64,000 nt of DNA, from the NCBI RefSeq assembly GCF_028389875.1, contig NW_026907680.1, forward strand, positions 2,666,001 through 2,730,000, read 5' to 3'. The notes under the pieces were generated by a model. That model did no database searches. It was not told the DNA's origin and saw only the letters and a list, made by a program, of their open reading frames with translations. The stretch comes from Rhea pennata. Taxonomy: Eukaryota; Chordata; Aves; Rheiformes; Rheidae. Position 1 is the stretch's first letter. Each line of letters opens with the position of its first letter. Made by a program: the position numbers and the translations under genes. Of this stretch, positions 1 to 9,981 are shown one piece after another.

Positions 1-334
1 GCTGGCCCCAGGAGCCTTTGTGGAGCTGCTCCTTGGCACCTGCCAAGAGGTGCGTGCCCCGAAGCAGTGCCCTGCTGCTGGGAGGGATCTCTGGGGCACA
101 GACAAGTGCCCCAGAAGTGGGCTGGGGTCTGTTGGCTAAGGCAGGCAATGGACGCAGGAGAGGGCATTTGGTGCTGACAGGAAAAGCTGCAGGCGGTGGA
201 GCCATGGTGCGAGAAGGGGAGGAAGGTAGAGCAGAAGTGCGGTGGGAGGGAGAGTTAGGGAATTTAGCTCTCTTCCCCTCCAGTGCAGACGTTTTCTTCC
301 CAGAAAACATGGAGAGGAATGAGTGGTTCTGGTT

Positions 335-727
335 TTGGTTTGTTTGGAAAGGTTGATCCCTACCAGAAGCAAGCAAGGGAGAAAGACATCTTGGGCTGGC
401 GTTTTCCTCCAGACCACGATTGTCGCAGCAGAGAGTCAGCTGCCTGTATGGGAGCATGATTTGGATCGGAAAAGAGCACGGGATCTCCTCATCACAAAGG
501 CCTTAAGCCATACTGGGGAGCCAAAGCCCTCAGGGAAAGCCCACAATTTTCTCAGCCCGGTCTTCAAGTATGGCCTCAGAAGGCAAGTGGGCCTCTTGGC
601 ATGCTGGGCTGCCACCTTCAGCAGGAGCGCTCCTAAAGGGGTTGAATTCTTGCTTTTCTCTTTACTCATACAGTTTCAAGAAGAAAACAAGAACTCCCCG
701 GCCTTGTCCCCTGCCACACTGAGATAA
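335..727 (+). other. Conserved open frame A, copy L (function unknown)
   Basis: An open frame of about 95 codons after a pyrimidine-rich AG at about 410, encoding a stretch that begins around QLPVWEHDLD and ends at a stop near 727. The same frame is open in copy M (39755-40159, minus) and copy R (56143-56541, plus), with scattered replacements. I recognise no domain. It may be an exon of an unidentified duplicated gene or chance openness in young duplicates; the three copies are too alike for openness alone to prove coding. Confidence 0.25.
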
Positions 728-882
728 CTGTGGCTCCTACGGGCTCCATTTGCACAACCACCCTGGAAGAGTCTGCATAGGTATTGTCAGAGAAGGAAAG
801 CTCCTCAGATCCACTGGAGATGTGGGCCTTCCACTTGTGTATGCAGTGTGCTTCCCAGGCTCCGACAAAGGAAAGGCAGACT

Positions 883-2814
883 TTATGCACCCTGAGAGCT
901 CCTGGAGAGACAACACAGCAGGGCCAGCAAGCAGACGGGCTCTGCTGGACCTCCTACTTAAAAAGAAGGGAAGGCTGCATGCGGATATCAAGACTGGCAG
1001 CAACCTTGGCTGCAGTGGCCGTGAGAGTGTGGAGCTGAGGATCCTGAGAGGATGGAAGAGCACAAAATGTGGGATGCCAACACTAGACTGCAGCAGAGCA
1101 GACTTTGGCCTCTACAGGCAGCTGTCTAGGAGAACCCCATGCCAGAGGCTCCCAGAAGTAAGAGGGAAATCAAAGAAAGCTTCTTTGGAGTCCCGGAGTT
1201 CCTCCTCCAGGCTGTGTCCAATTCTGGGCTCCACAACACAAGAGAGACGTGGAGCTACCAGGTGGAGTCCTGCCCCAGAAGGGCTACTAAGATCAGGAAG
1301 GGAGTGGAGCATCTCTCGCACAGGGAACGGTGGAGAGAGCTGGGCCTGTTCAGCCTGGGGCAGAGAAGGCTGAGGGGGGGAATCTCAGCAATGTGTATAA
1401 GTATCTGCAGGGTGGGTGTCGAGAGGATGGGGCCAGACTCTGTTCAGTGGAGCCCAGCGATAGGATGAGAGGCAACAGGCCAGAGTGAAACCCAGGAAGG
1501 TCCATCTGAAGACAAAGGAATAAGCCTTTTCCCTGGGAGGAGTGACAGAGCACTGGAACAGGTTGCCCAGAGAGGCTGTGGAGTCTCCATGCCCGGAGAC
1601 AGTCAGAAGCCGTCTGGACAGGGTCCTAGGCAAGCTGCCCTAGGTGACCCTGCGTGAGCAGGGCAGGTGCACTAGAGGCTCTCCAGGTCCCTTCCAACCT
1701 CAAAGAGCTCTGTGATTCTGTGGTTCTGAGAGCTGAGGCCAGGTCCTGCACAGGGCCGTGCAGGGAGAGCTCCTGTCATGCCAGGGCTGGCTGAGTCTTG
1801 CCATGGCCCTGGCATCACTGCAGCTTCTGCTCACATGCTGCGTGGGATGGAAAGCAGAGAGAGCCTTTGTGGAGGCTCTGTGCAGGTGTTTGGGCTGCTT
1901 GATGGCCTGGTCAGGTTGCTGTGTCCACCTGTAGATGAGGTTGAGGTGAGACTTCAGCCCAGGCTCAGCCCAGGTGGAGCAGGGCTGCAGCCTGGGTCAT
2001 TGCAGGCTGCTCAGGTGCTGTCCTGCCACTGGGGCCAGGCGTGGACCCTTGTCTCTGGCACGCAGCCCTCCCCGGCGAGGCCCATGCACAGCACCCACAA
2101 GCGGGCAGTGCCAGGCCAGCGTGCACCTGACACCTTCATGTTCACCATCAACCCAGCTGTCCCTGCCCTACCTCGGGGCAGGGATCTCGCCCCAGGCACC
2201 GGGGCTGCAGCTCGGCCGCCTTCCCCTCAGCACGGTCACACGGCAGCTCCTGGCCTGGCAGCAGCGCCGGCAGCAGCCGCTCTCCCAGCCCCCGGGGCTC
2301 CGCACGCTCCAGCTGGGGAAAGACGTGGCTGCGTTTGCAGAGCTCGCGGGGCTTTAGTCTCCTGGGGCTCCAGCCAGAGATGTCTGTTCCTGAGGTGCTG
2401 GAGCAGGTCAGGCTGCTTCCCGCGGCAGGAAGCCCAGCTGCAGCTGGCTCCAGCGCTGCGCCTGGCACAGCTGCATCCCAGCCCGGGGCAGGAGCTGCCA
2501 GCAGCGGCGGTCTCAGCCACAGGGGCCTCAGCTCTCCCTGCCTACCCGTAGGGCATAGACAGCAGGAAAGCATAGCACAGGCACGTTCTGTGAATATGAT
2601 AGTGCTTGATGTTTGCCACAGCTCTTATCCATTGCTAAGCACGAGCAGTACTGACCAGGCCAGAAGGTGGGCTTTCTTGAAAAAAAGCCGAGCAGTCTTT
2701 AAGCACTGCCAGCCCCCTTGGACATCTTCAGATACTGCAGGCTCTTGTAGATGGAAATTCATCATTCAAAGGTCATTTCTCCAGAGACTAATTCAACCTC
2801 TTTCACAACAATTG
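883..2814. other. Segment private to copy L; no gene recognised
   Basis: Copy M jumps from the equivalent of 882 to the equivalent of about 2815, so this 1.9 kb is either inserted in L or deleted from M. It contains one CR1 3' end (separate entry). About 1740-2570 is GC-rich with several overlapping open frames on both strands, but none has a recognisable domain or a convincing exon structure. Confidence 0.5.
1290..1728 (+). mobile_element. CR1 LINE, 5'-truncated 3' end
   Basis: Diagnostic CR1 3' features in order: a segment reading GCTGGGCCTGTTCAGCCTGG, the ATGAGAGGCAACAGG block, GGTTGCCCAGAGAGGCTGTG, a short inverted-repeat segment around 1650, CAGGTCCCTTCCAACCTC, and a tail of imperfect ATTCTGTG units ending near 1728. 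Only the 3' UTR and the very end of the second open frame remain, as is usual for CR1. It is the most diverged CR1 in the window. Confidence 0.9.
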
Positions 2815-3432
2815 CTCCTCTGCAGTCCCTGCTTTGGGACAGGACTATTTCAAAGCAGCGAGCTCATCAGAGCAGTGCTTTTTGCTCCAGGATCTTTTGC
2901 TTGCCCAGCACTGAGCTGTTCTTCTACAGCTTTTGCCAGTTGCTGGAATGTCCACAAACCTATTGCCGAACGCTGGCATTTTTGAATGTCATCCCATGCA
3001 GTGTCATTTATTGGCCTCTGAGAATTTATCAGATCATGTGGGATGGAGGAAGACAGTGAGGGTCTTCGTGGTTGGTTTAAATACTCCTGTAGATGAGCTT
3101 TCCTGGAAGCAAGGCTGTTTCGACAGGGCAAGTTATGTGTGTGTGTTCTAAGCTGACCAACGGCGTAAGAAGATGTTGTCTCTGGGTTTAAACAAAATGT
3201 GTGGTGCATATCCAGTGGAATTTCCTTCACTCAAGAGCCCATTGAGTGATAATCAAACACAAAAAATCAAATGTCTTCCTCTGTGTGGGCCCCTTTCATT
3301 TTGAGTTCCTCTGAGGGCTTTACATCTCTCTACATTTTTGCACCATCCACTCCCAAGTACTATTTATTTCCACAAACGTTTTGGGCTGTGTGTGCTGAAA
3401 AACTAACACTGGATCTTTTTCCCCTCTCCCAG
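2815..3432. other. Duplicated non-coding stretch (copy L), empty CR1 site
   Basis: Matches 38740-39590 (minus) and 56700-57620 (plus). At about 3210 the sequence reads GTGCATATCCAGTGG without interruption. The two other copies carry a CR1 at this point, so L keeps the pre-insertion state. No coding region recognised. Confidence 0.6.
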
Positions 3433-3771
3433 GTGCAGGTGAAGTTGGAAGTGCATGTGTTGGCCTCCACGCATCTACTGAAGGATCTGCAGCAAATGCA
3501 GATGTACCCCAGGACTCCACTTTCCAGGGCAATACAGAGGAATCGTGATATTCTGAGCAGAAAGGATGTGGCTTGCACAAAAGACTATGCAAAGCTGGTG
3601 AAAAATATTTGCTTTACACAGCACGGTAATGGTTTCCCACTAAGTGGTCTGGCTGTGAGAAATCCTTACTGCAGGCTGAACCTAAACTCCAAGGGGTTTC
3701 AAAAGTTGCCAGGCACACTGCACTTCCCTCTAACAAGCCTGCAGGGATATGGAGCTTGTCTGGCACCGTAA
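3433..3771 (+). other. Conserved open frame B, copy L (function unknown)
   Basis: A strong polypyrimidine AG acceptor ends at about 3432, followed by about 112 open codons starting VQVKLEVHVLAST and ending at a TAA at 3769-3771 after GACLAP. M (38174-38511, minus) and R (57803-58123, plus) keep the same frame and stop. R lacks 18 bases, which removes six residues without shifting the frame. No known domain was recognised. Three-copy conservation with an in-frame deletion fits a coding exon but does not prove it. Confidence 0.3.
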
Positions 3772-5349
3772 AGTCCATGTCCCTTCTCGTGCGAGTAACC
3801 AACTGGCTAACCTTTCTTCTGCAGCTTGATGGAGCTGCCTAAGTATTTTGTATGGAAGCACATGTGTGGTCTTGCTCAAGTCAGGTGCTGCCTTTTAGCC
3901 ACAGCAGTCCCTCTGCTCCCTTCCATTCTCGTCCTGCTACAGACATGTAGCGTTTTCAACGTTCTCTTAGCACTGAGCACATTGCTCTTGGATCTGTGTC
4001 CCCTACTTAAGTCCTCCTGCAGTGGAAAACCCTGTAGTGAAGCCGAAAGCTTTCCGAGGGCTCAGCTGGCAGCGCTGGGCACTACAGATTACTGCTGCTT
4101 CCGTGCGCCTCTGGAGGTGGCTGTAAAAGCACGGTCGAGTGAGAGGAGTGCCAAGACAACTACAGTGTGGTTTTGTTATACGAGTTTCACTACGCCACGT
4201 TGGTTTGGAGATACCTTAATGTTGCAGCTCTAGAGGCTTTCAGGCACTAGACTAACCACGCTGCCACTCCGGGGACACTTCCTCTGAGAAGTCCAGGGAT
4301 GTTAAGATACAGGTGTGTCTGTCCCTGCCTCCTCATTCCTCAATCCTTTCTAGAAGCTGGCCTGACAGATGAGCCAAGCTTTCGGTTACTGTGACTTGCT
4401 GGTCACGCCAGAGCTGTAGCCCTGCTGAAGGGCAGAGTAAAGGGTGTCTGAGTAACACGAGTTTCTCAGCGAGTTCTCTGCCGTCATCGAACACCTGCAT
4501 TTGTCATCCCACAGCTGCACGCATGCCCCTTGGAGGGCAGTGATCCCAGGCTGCTGGGACAGGGGAAGTTCCTTCCAAGGGCTGCTGAGGAAGAGCGGTT
4601 GTACTGCGGGGAAGAAAGAGCTCGGAAATTCTCTTCTACCTAGGATTTCTCAGTCCCTGAGAGGCAGGAGCCGTCACCTGGCTTCAGCGGTGCTTGGGAG
4701 GTGACTTGCGCCTCATCAGCTCCTAGGCCAGCAGCAGGCACGTGGATTTCCTCCTGGTTCTGATGCCACTTCTCCCGAAGAACCACCACCACCAGGCCCA
4801 GTGCCCCTTTGGGAGCTTCCGAGGTCACTTCTGGTAGGCCAGGAGCAGGCCCACTGCTGCTGCTCCACTTCAGGAGGTCACTTCTGCCTCAGGACCTGAC
4901 AGGTCACTGGCAGGCCCAGGACGGCAGTGCTGACTGCGAGGCCACTACTCCCTCAGGCCCGGAGAGACCAGTGGCAGGCACAAGGCTTTGATGCTGAGTG
5001 TGAGGGCACTTGTGCCGTGCACCCGGGAGCCTCGCAGCAGGAAAATGGTGTCAGTGCTGACAGGGAGGTGATTCCAGCCCCACCCACCTGGAAGCCAGGA
5101 GGAGGAATCTTGCTGCTGCTTCTGCTAGTGAGCTCACTTGCGCCTCAAGACCTGAGAGGCCACCAGTGGCCACAAGGCTGCTGTTAGTGCCTGGGAAGGA
5201 GCAACCAGCCTGGGGAGGCAGCAGGGGTGTTGGCAAGCTCAGTGCAGGAGAGGAGAGCAGCAGGTGTTGTGCAGCTGCCTCCAGGAGGGCTCCACGCTGT
5301 CTCCCATTGCTTCTTCAACAATGTCCTGATGAAGCAGGGACTTGGTGTG
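3772..5349. other. Duplicated stretch, copy L; no gene recognised
   Basis: Matches 36600-38170 in reverse. About 4680-5170 consists of diverged repeats of roughly 100-130 bp with a shared core around AGGCCAGCAGCAGGCAC, a decayed tandem array. Copy R has lost the equivalent of about 4040-4970. No coding signal beyond short open frames. Confidence 0.5.
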
Positions 5350-6065
5350 TAACCAGGGAGGGGTGCTGATACCTGGCTGTGCTGGAAAGGAGCTTTTCAG
5401 AGAAGGACCTGGGGGTTGTGGTGGGCACCAAGCTGACCATGAACCAGCAATGTGCTCTGGTGGCAAAGAGCAGCCATGGTATCCTGGGCTGCATCAGGAA
5501 GAGCATTGCCAGCAGGTGGAGGCAGGTGATCCTTCCCCTCTGCTCAGCACTGGTGAGGCCGCACCTGGAGAGCTTGGTCCACCAGCACAAGAGAAACATG
5601 GACCTACTGGAGTGAGTCCAACCACAAAGAAGACTAAGGGCCTGGAGCATCTCCTGTATGAGGAGAGACAGAGATAGCTGGGCCTGTTCAGTGTGTAAGG
5701 GGAGAAGGCTCAGGGCAATTTGAATGTACAGAAGTACCTGATGGGGACATGGCATAAAGAAGACAGAGACAGATTCTTCTGTGACAGCCAGTGGCAGGAT
5801 GGGAGGCAACAGGCACATGTAGAAATACAAGAAATTCCATTGAAATATAAGAAAAGACTTTCTACTGCAAGAGCGATGGAAGACTGGACCAAGTTGCTCA
5901 GCAGGACTGTGAGTCTCCATCCTTGCTGCTGCTCAAAACCCAACTGGACACAGTCTCAGTCAGCATGCTCCAGGTATACCTCCAGGTATAAAAGAAAAGA
6001 GGGTGGAGGCAGATGTTCTCCAGGGGTGCTTTCCAACTTCAGCAATGCGTTGATTCAGTGATTTG
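5350..6065 (+). mobile_element. CR1 LINE, 3' third
   Basis: A longer CR1 fragment that includes the end of the reverse-transcriptase open frame. Translated pieces reading MLERSFSEKDLGVVVGTKL and the following CALVAKSSHGILGCIRKSIA match the C-terminal CR1 ORF2 signature. The 3' UTR follows and ends near GCGTTGATTCAGTGATTTGG. The frame is interrupted by stops. It is mirrored at 35885-36600 on the minus strand, so it predates the duplication. Confidence 0.9.
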
Positions 6066-6168
6066 GTGATGCTGCCATTTGTGAAGTCACTTGTGAGCTG
6101 CCTAGAGGAACTTTGCTTATCCATGGAAGAACTCCTCTGTATCACAGAGCAGTCAGTGCCTCTGCAAA

Positions 6169-6422
6169 TTACTTCTCAAGGGCTTCAACGAGGGGTGGGG
6201 GCTTTTTCTTCAGGGCCTCGTACAGGCGATCCTTGCACCAGGGAGTCCAGCTCAGCAACAGCCTGAACAGCTCACGCATCATGGTGTGGGATGTTTTCTC
6301 CGCCAGAATTCTTTGGTATTGCTCAAAGTCCAGAATGTCCCCGAGCAGGAGGTCCAGGACACCTTTCACTTCAACAACACGTTCAATCAGCTCCACTCGG
6401 TGCCTATCGACAAAGTGTTCCC
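6169..6422 (-). CDS. CARD domain, last exon (copy L)
   Basis: On the minus strand an acceptor (TCTTCCCCAG) precedes 254 bases that code for a complete death-fold CARD ending in a TAA at 6171-6169. The order HFVDRHRVELIERV, VLDLLLGDILDFEQYQ, MMRELFRLLLSWTPWCKD and YEALKKKPPPLVEALEK is that of the C-terminal CARD of the ASC and NLRP1 group, which recruits inflammatory caspases. The domain lies at the C terminus as in those proteins. The frame enters in phase 1, matching a small exon at 6746-6798 that carries an ATG, but in this copy that exon is one base short. No FIIND, NACHT or LRR exon was found upstream, so this may be a CARD-only gene, a fragment, or a decayed copy. Confidence 0.7.
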
Positions 6423-6745
6423 CTGGGGAAGACAGAAGCAAAGGGTTAGTCATCTGTGGACACACTGGTGCTCCTTCAGCTGCTTCACAGGTCATGGAGC
6501 AGCAGCCACTTCACAGCGGGGTTTGCCTGAGCTAGCACGACCCAAGGAGGAAATGAACGGCACCACGGAGCACCCAGTCCTCTCTGCTATTAGTGGGTGA
6601 TGGCACCGTCTAGCCAAAAGCCGAAAGCATTCTAGTGTGAATGTCTAATTCAAACTGGGGTTGTGCGGGGCCAATGCTGTGTTTTAGAGTGGGTGTTTGA
6701 GCCGCAGCCTCTGGTTTTGAGGCATTTTGCCCCCAAAAGTCTCAC

Positions 6746-6798
6746 CTGTCACTGCAACATTTGAGCAGATTTGGGGATTTGTTCTCTGCCCCTAAAGC
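6746..6798 (-). pseudogene. Small exon upstream of the CARD exon (copy L)
   Basis: Bounded by TTTTGCTGTCCCACAG and a GTGAGA donor on the minus strand. It holds the ATG that in copy M opens a frame running to the donor in phase 1, the phase the CARD exon here needs. This copy reads TTGCAG where M reads TTGGCAG, so the frame meets TGA right after the start. The same exon is repeated at 35147-35203 and, truncated, at 14582-14627. Confidence 0.4.
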
Positions 6799-7309
6799 CT
6801 GTGGGACAGCAAAACAGAAAAGAAATGAGAGGGGAAGCAATGGGAGGGAGCTCCAATCTTGCACAGTCGACGGGGCGCTGCAGAAGGGAGGGACAGAGCA
6901 GACACCTTTCCAAAGGAGGCTCCTTCCCTTAGGAGACCAGGACTCCCAGGCCACCTCCCAGCCTTGCTGGTGACCCTCTCTCACAGCTGCTCCCATCCCC
7001 AGCGAGCCAGTGCCATCAAGTGACAGCACAGCTAACCGCAGCCCTATCAGAGACCACCACTGCGCAGTGTGAACTGGCCATGGGAAATGCTGGAGCTATG
7101 GATGATGTTCCATGAGCACCTCTGACAGGGAGGAGACATCCCATCACCTGGTTCAACCCGTATGTCTTGCTGGGAACTCACTGCATTGGAGTTTTAAGCT
7201 AATTTCAGACAGTGTCATGGCAAAAACAGTCAATCGAGCTCATCACCCTTGGTTTGTTCTGCAGCAACCCTGCACATGCCAACATGGCTGCCCCAATAAC
7301 ACGCCAATG
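6799..7309. other. Duplicated stretch upstream of the CARD exons, copy L
   Basis: Present in three copies (here, 14100-14581 and 34660-35146). About 7090-7270 is very well conserved between them, including a tract complementary to the region around GTGTCATGGCAAAAACAGTC. It could be an untranslated exon or simply young duplicated DNA. No open frame is convincing. Confidence 0.35.
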
Positions 7310-7400
7310 ACACACACACGCCAACGACACGGCTGCCCCTTTCACAGGCAAAGACATGGACACGGCAGCCCCACGCACACGGCAGCCCCACGCACACCCA
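7310..7400. repeat. Short tandem array of about 20-bp CACACG/CAGCCCCACG units
   Basis: Imperfect units built from ACACGCCAACGACACG and CACGGCAGCCCCACGCA. Homologous arrays of different length lie at 13985-14095 and 34500-34660, so unit number has changed since duplication. Confidence 0.75.
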
Positions 7401-7436
7401 TGTGCAGGGCAATTGGGACGAGTGGGACAACATCCC

Positions 7437-7765
7437 TCCTGCCCCCCTTACACCCCGGGGGCCCAGGTGTCCAGGCACCCCTCAGCCCCCCACCCTGGGG
7501 GGCATCCAAGACCCCGCTGGGCCCCACCACCCCAGGGACCCAGCATCCGGACACCCCACTGCCTCCCCCCACACCAGGTGTCCAGGCCTCCCGACACCCC
7601 TCTGCCCCCCCCACACGAGGGGTCCAGGCGTCCGGGCCCCTCCTTCCACGTGCCCAGGAAATCCCCATCCCTTCCCACGACAGGGGCCCAGGCGTCCGAG
7701 CACCCCCCCTTCCCCCCGCCCCCCGTTACCCGAGCGCCGGCTCGGACGCCTGGGCCCCTCGCCGC
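7437..7765. repeat. GC-rich minisatellite, copy L
   Basis: Imperfect tandem units of about 35-60 bp sharing the core GGGCCCAGGCGTCC(G/A)G separated by C-rich or CACCCC spacers. The copies at 13595-13970 and 34135-34465 carry the complementary core and differ in unit number and spacer sequence. Because the array is stop-poor on both strands, several long chance open frames cross it; none is likely to be a protein. Confidence 0.85.
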
Positions 7766-7890
7766 GCCCCCTTCCCTCCCCCAGGCCCAGCGATGCTGCT
7801 GCCGCCCCGCGCCGGGAACTGCAATCCCAGCAGGCAGCGCGGCCGCCGAGCCCCGCCCCCTCCCTGGCGCCTCCTCGAGCCCTGACAGAG
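7766..7890. promoter_or_regulatory. CpG-rich segment with a ZNF143-like box (copy L)
   Basis: About 120 bases dense in CpG and GGCGGGG-type boxes. At 7815-7836 the string GGGAACTGCAATCCCAGCAG resembles the ZNF143/THAP11 promoter element (consensus around ACTACAATTCCCAGCATGC) but lacks one T. The same string occurs, reverse-complemented, at about 13523-13545 and 34060-34085. This is a candidate promoter for the CARD unit; the element call is tentative because of the missing base. Confidence 0.3.
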
Positions 7891-8366
7891 GGGACGAGAG
7901 AGACACGGAGCTGCTGGAGAGAGGGCGGCGTGGGGCTGCGAAGGTGGTCGGGGGCTGGAGCAGCTGCCCTCCGAGGAACGGCTGCGAGAGCTGGGGCTGT
8001 TTAGCCTGCGGAGGAGAAGCCTGAGGGGGATCTTATCAGTGTGTCTAAGTACCTGAAGGGAGGGTGTCAAGGGGACGGGGCCAAACTCTTTTCAGTAGTG
8101 CCGTGCGACAGGACTAGAGGCAGCGGGCACAAACTGAACCAGCGGACGCTCCGCCTGAATATGAGGAGGAATTTCTTCACAGTGACAGTGACCGAGCACT
8201 GGGAGAGGTTACCCAGAGAGGTGGAGGAGTCTCCTTCCCTGGAGAGATTCAAGGCCTCTCTGGATGCAGTCCTGTCTACGATGGTCTAGGTGACCCTGCC
8301 TGAGCAGGGAGGTTGCACTAGATGATCTCCACAGGTCCCTTCCAACCTTCCTGATTCTGTGATTCT
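7891..8366 (+). mobile_element. CR1 LINE 3' end (copy L, uninterrupted)
   Basis: Contains the CR1 3' blocks GAGCTGGGGCTGTTTAGCCT, a region encoding the usual LNMRRNFFTVTVTEHWERLP, GTGACCCTGCCTGAGCAGGG, AGGTCCCTTCCAACCTTC and an ATTCTGTGATTCTG tail. This copy is the intact counterpart of the CR1 that the provirus splits at 27394/33714 and so serves as the empty site. Confidence 0.9.
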
Positions 8367-8984
8367 GCTGAGCCTGCTCACCTCAAGGCCAGCTCTGGGC
8401 TCTGCTGCTCTCCTTCCTACCTGCCCTCGGTCTCTGCAACTCCACTAGTTCCCGGGTGCTACAGCCCAGGTGGCCATGGACGCTGCTGGCACCAAGCCTC
8501 CGGGGTGGCCGCTTCCCCTTCTGGCCCTGGGCACCCGCCTTCTTCCCCTCACGCCCGCAAAAGCCCAGCACTCAAGGGCACCCAAGACACACACAAGAGC
8601 TGGCAGTTCCCTCCCACCATGCAGCCAGCACTGGGCCCCAGCAAGGGGGGCCCAGGCTCAAGCACTTCCTCCCCTCAGAGGCGTACAGCAGCTTTTTCTT
8701 CCTCTCCCCACAGGCCCCCTGGCCCCAGGACATGCGTTGGCCATGGCAGGGCCCTCTCCACGCCTATCCCCAGCACCAACAAGACGCAGCACACCCCTAG
8801 GCCACAGCCACCGCAGCTGCAGCCAAAGAGCCACAGCACGACCGTGGCGGAGAGCTGCCCTGGCAGCAGCCCCCAAGCCCTGACTCCTCAGCTCTGCTCT
8901 TCAGGCCTCTCCAAAGTTCCCATGCTGCAAACGGATGATCTCACTGCACACCCAGCCAAGAGGCACCCGACTTGGGGCAGTTGG
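8367..8984. other. Duplicated 3' flank of the CCDC81-like terminal exon (copy L)
   Basis: Matches 26596-27207 and 54001-54620, each of which follows a Ser/Gly terminal exon. Long open frames occur on both strands but are not conserved in the same frame in the three copies. I see no gene. Confidence 0.5.
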
Positions 8985-9063
8985 TTTAATTCAGCATCAG
9001 AGAACTTCCTGTGTGCTCGCATGGCTCACAAGCAGTGCTGCTGCTGCCGTTGCCGCCGTTGTC
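8985..9063 (-). pseudogene. Remnant of a CCDC81-like terminal exon (minus strand)
   Basis: On the minus strand the last 25 or so codons of the Ser/Gly exon can be read, ending STACEPCEHTGSSLMLN and a TAA. Homology to the other terminal exons stops at about 9063, so all the repeat-bearing 5' part is missing. This is one end of the L block. Confidence 0.6.
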
Positions 9064-9857
9064 AGACAGTTGCGCTGTTGCCAGTCAGCGCCACTGCTGG
9101 AGAGGGCCACTCTCCAGGCTCACAGCACTTGCTGCCCATTAAAGCTCCAGCGAGCAGAAGAGGTTTGGGTGCAGGTAGGTGGGTACCATGTCATGGTGAG
9201 CTAGTGGTAAATAGGTACCTTGCAAAGTCTTCCCCAAGACCTGGTCCCCTCCCACCTCTGCAACACTGAATATGGTGCAGTTCAAGTGTTGAAGACAGAA
9301 TTAAGAAACTATGACAGAGGGAGAAAGCAGCCAGACATGTGCCCTGGCAACAGAGTGAGAACCTAACACCTTTCTTCTCTGCTTTGATCCTGCCTTAACA
9401 CAACAGCGGTGTGGCTGTATTCCAGCTTAGGCTGTCCCTTGTAGGATGACCTCGTAAGGCCACCGGACCAAGGAAGACAGGCAGCAAACCATTGCCCATC
9501 CTGGAACAGAGTCCCTGGGGCCACGGAGCAGTGGCTAATGTAGCTGGCAGCACAGTGCGTAATGCTGTGCCTCGGAGCCTATCCTGCCAGATGACCCTGC
9601 TGCTCGCCTTCCTGCATGGAGAGAAATTTTCACTGTGGTTGTTTCCAGAGCTCTCCTTCGGGCATGATCTGCAGCCCTGGGTGTTTTGTTAGGGGGTGAT
9701 CCCCGTTCCTGTGGATGTGACCCCAGTCAGTGGGACCCATGTGCTTCTGCTACAGAACTGCCTTCTGTGGCAGAAGCAGGTGCCCAACTTGTCAGGCTGA
9801 AATGGGGACCCCACTCCCCCTGTGCTCATGCCACCTCCCCGCGGTGTGTATTTGCAG
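9064..9857. other. Intron-like duplicated stretch, mirrored at 22484-23290
   Basis: No exon found. The stretch pairs with 22484-23290 in reverse complement. By analogy with the complete gene (51180-51505) its right part is the intron that precedes the 124-bp exon. Confidence 0.5.
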
Positions 9858-9981
9858 TCCATTCCTAGGCACCCCAGAGTGCTCTGCCCAGAAGGCAGTG
9901 CCAGGCGGGAGGAAGCCATCTTCAGAAGCTGGAGCACCTACTGAGTTGCTTGGGAATGAAGTGGACGAGAATGCCAGAGCA
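9858..9981 (+). pseudogene. CCDC81-like 124-bp exon (partial gene copy 1)
   Basis: Acceptor GTGTATTTGCAG and donor GTAAGTGT frame a 124-base exon that enters in phase 2 and leaves in phase 0, like exon 12 of the complete gene at 51506-51629. It encodes 41 full codons with the shared TPECSAQKA core and an acidic end (GNEVDENARA). The exon itself is undamaged. It heads a partial gene (next exons at 10775, 12240 and 12882) that has no HU-domain exons in the window. Confidence 0.55.

Larger units (their letters stand above)
1..9063. repeat. Segmental duplication block, copy L (inverted arm)
   Basis: This stretch matches 26440-41246 in reverse complement, once the provirus at 27395-33713 is removed. 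Base 1 corresponds to about 41246, and the two CARD exons, CR1 copies, minisatellites and flanks pair up in mirror order. L has a private segment at about 883-2814 and lacks the counterparts of about 40200-40930 and of the CR1 at 38742-39050. The alignment was made by eye, so edges are good to tens of bases. Confidence 0.85.

Noticed and set aside
5315..5920. A 201-codon minus-strand frame (and its mate at 36034-36636)
   Set aside because: Antisense to CR1 ORF2 and 3' UTR sequence.
7112..8024. Several 150-257-codon Pro/Gly-rich frames on both strands
   Set aside because: All lie over the minisatellite, whose units lack stops; frames are not kept among the three copies.
7891..8366. CR1 copies as candidate tRNA or SINE elements
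   Set aside because: Ends and internal blocks match CR1; no Pol III A/B boxes or tRNA fold seen.
8456..8883. Repeated Pro/Gln/His-rich frames also seen at 26729 and 54110
   Set aside because: They follow the terminal exon in every copy and differ in frame and stops between copies; treated as 3' flank.
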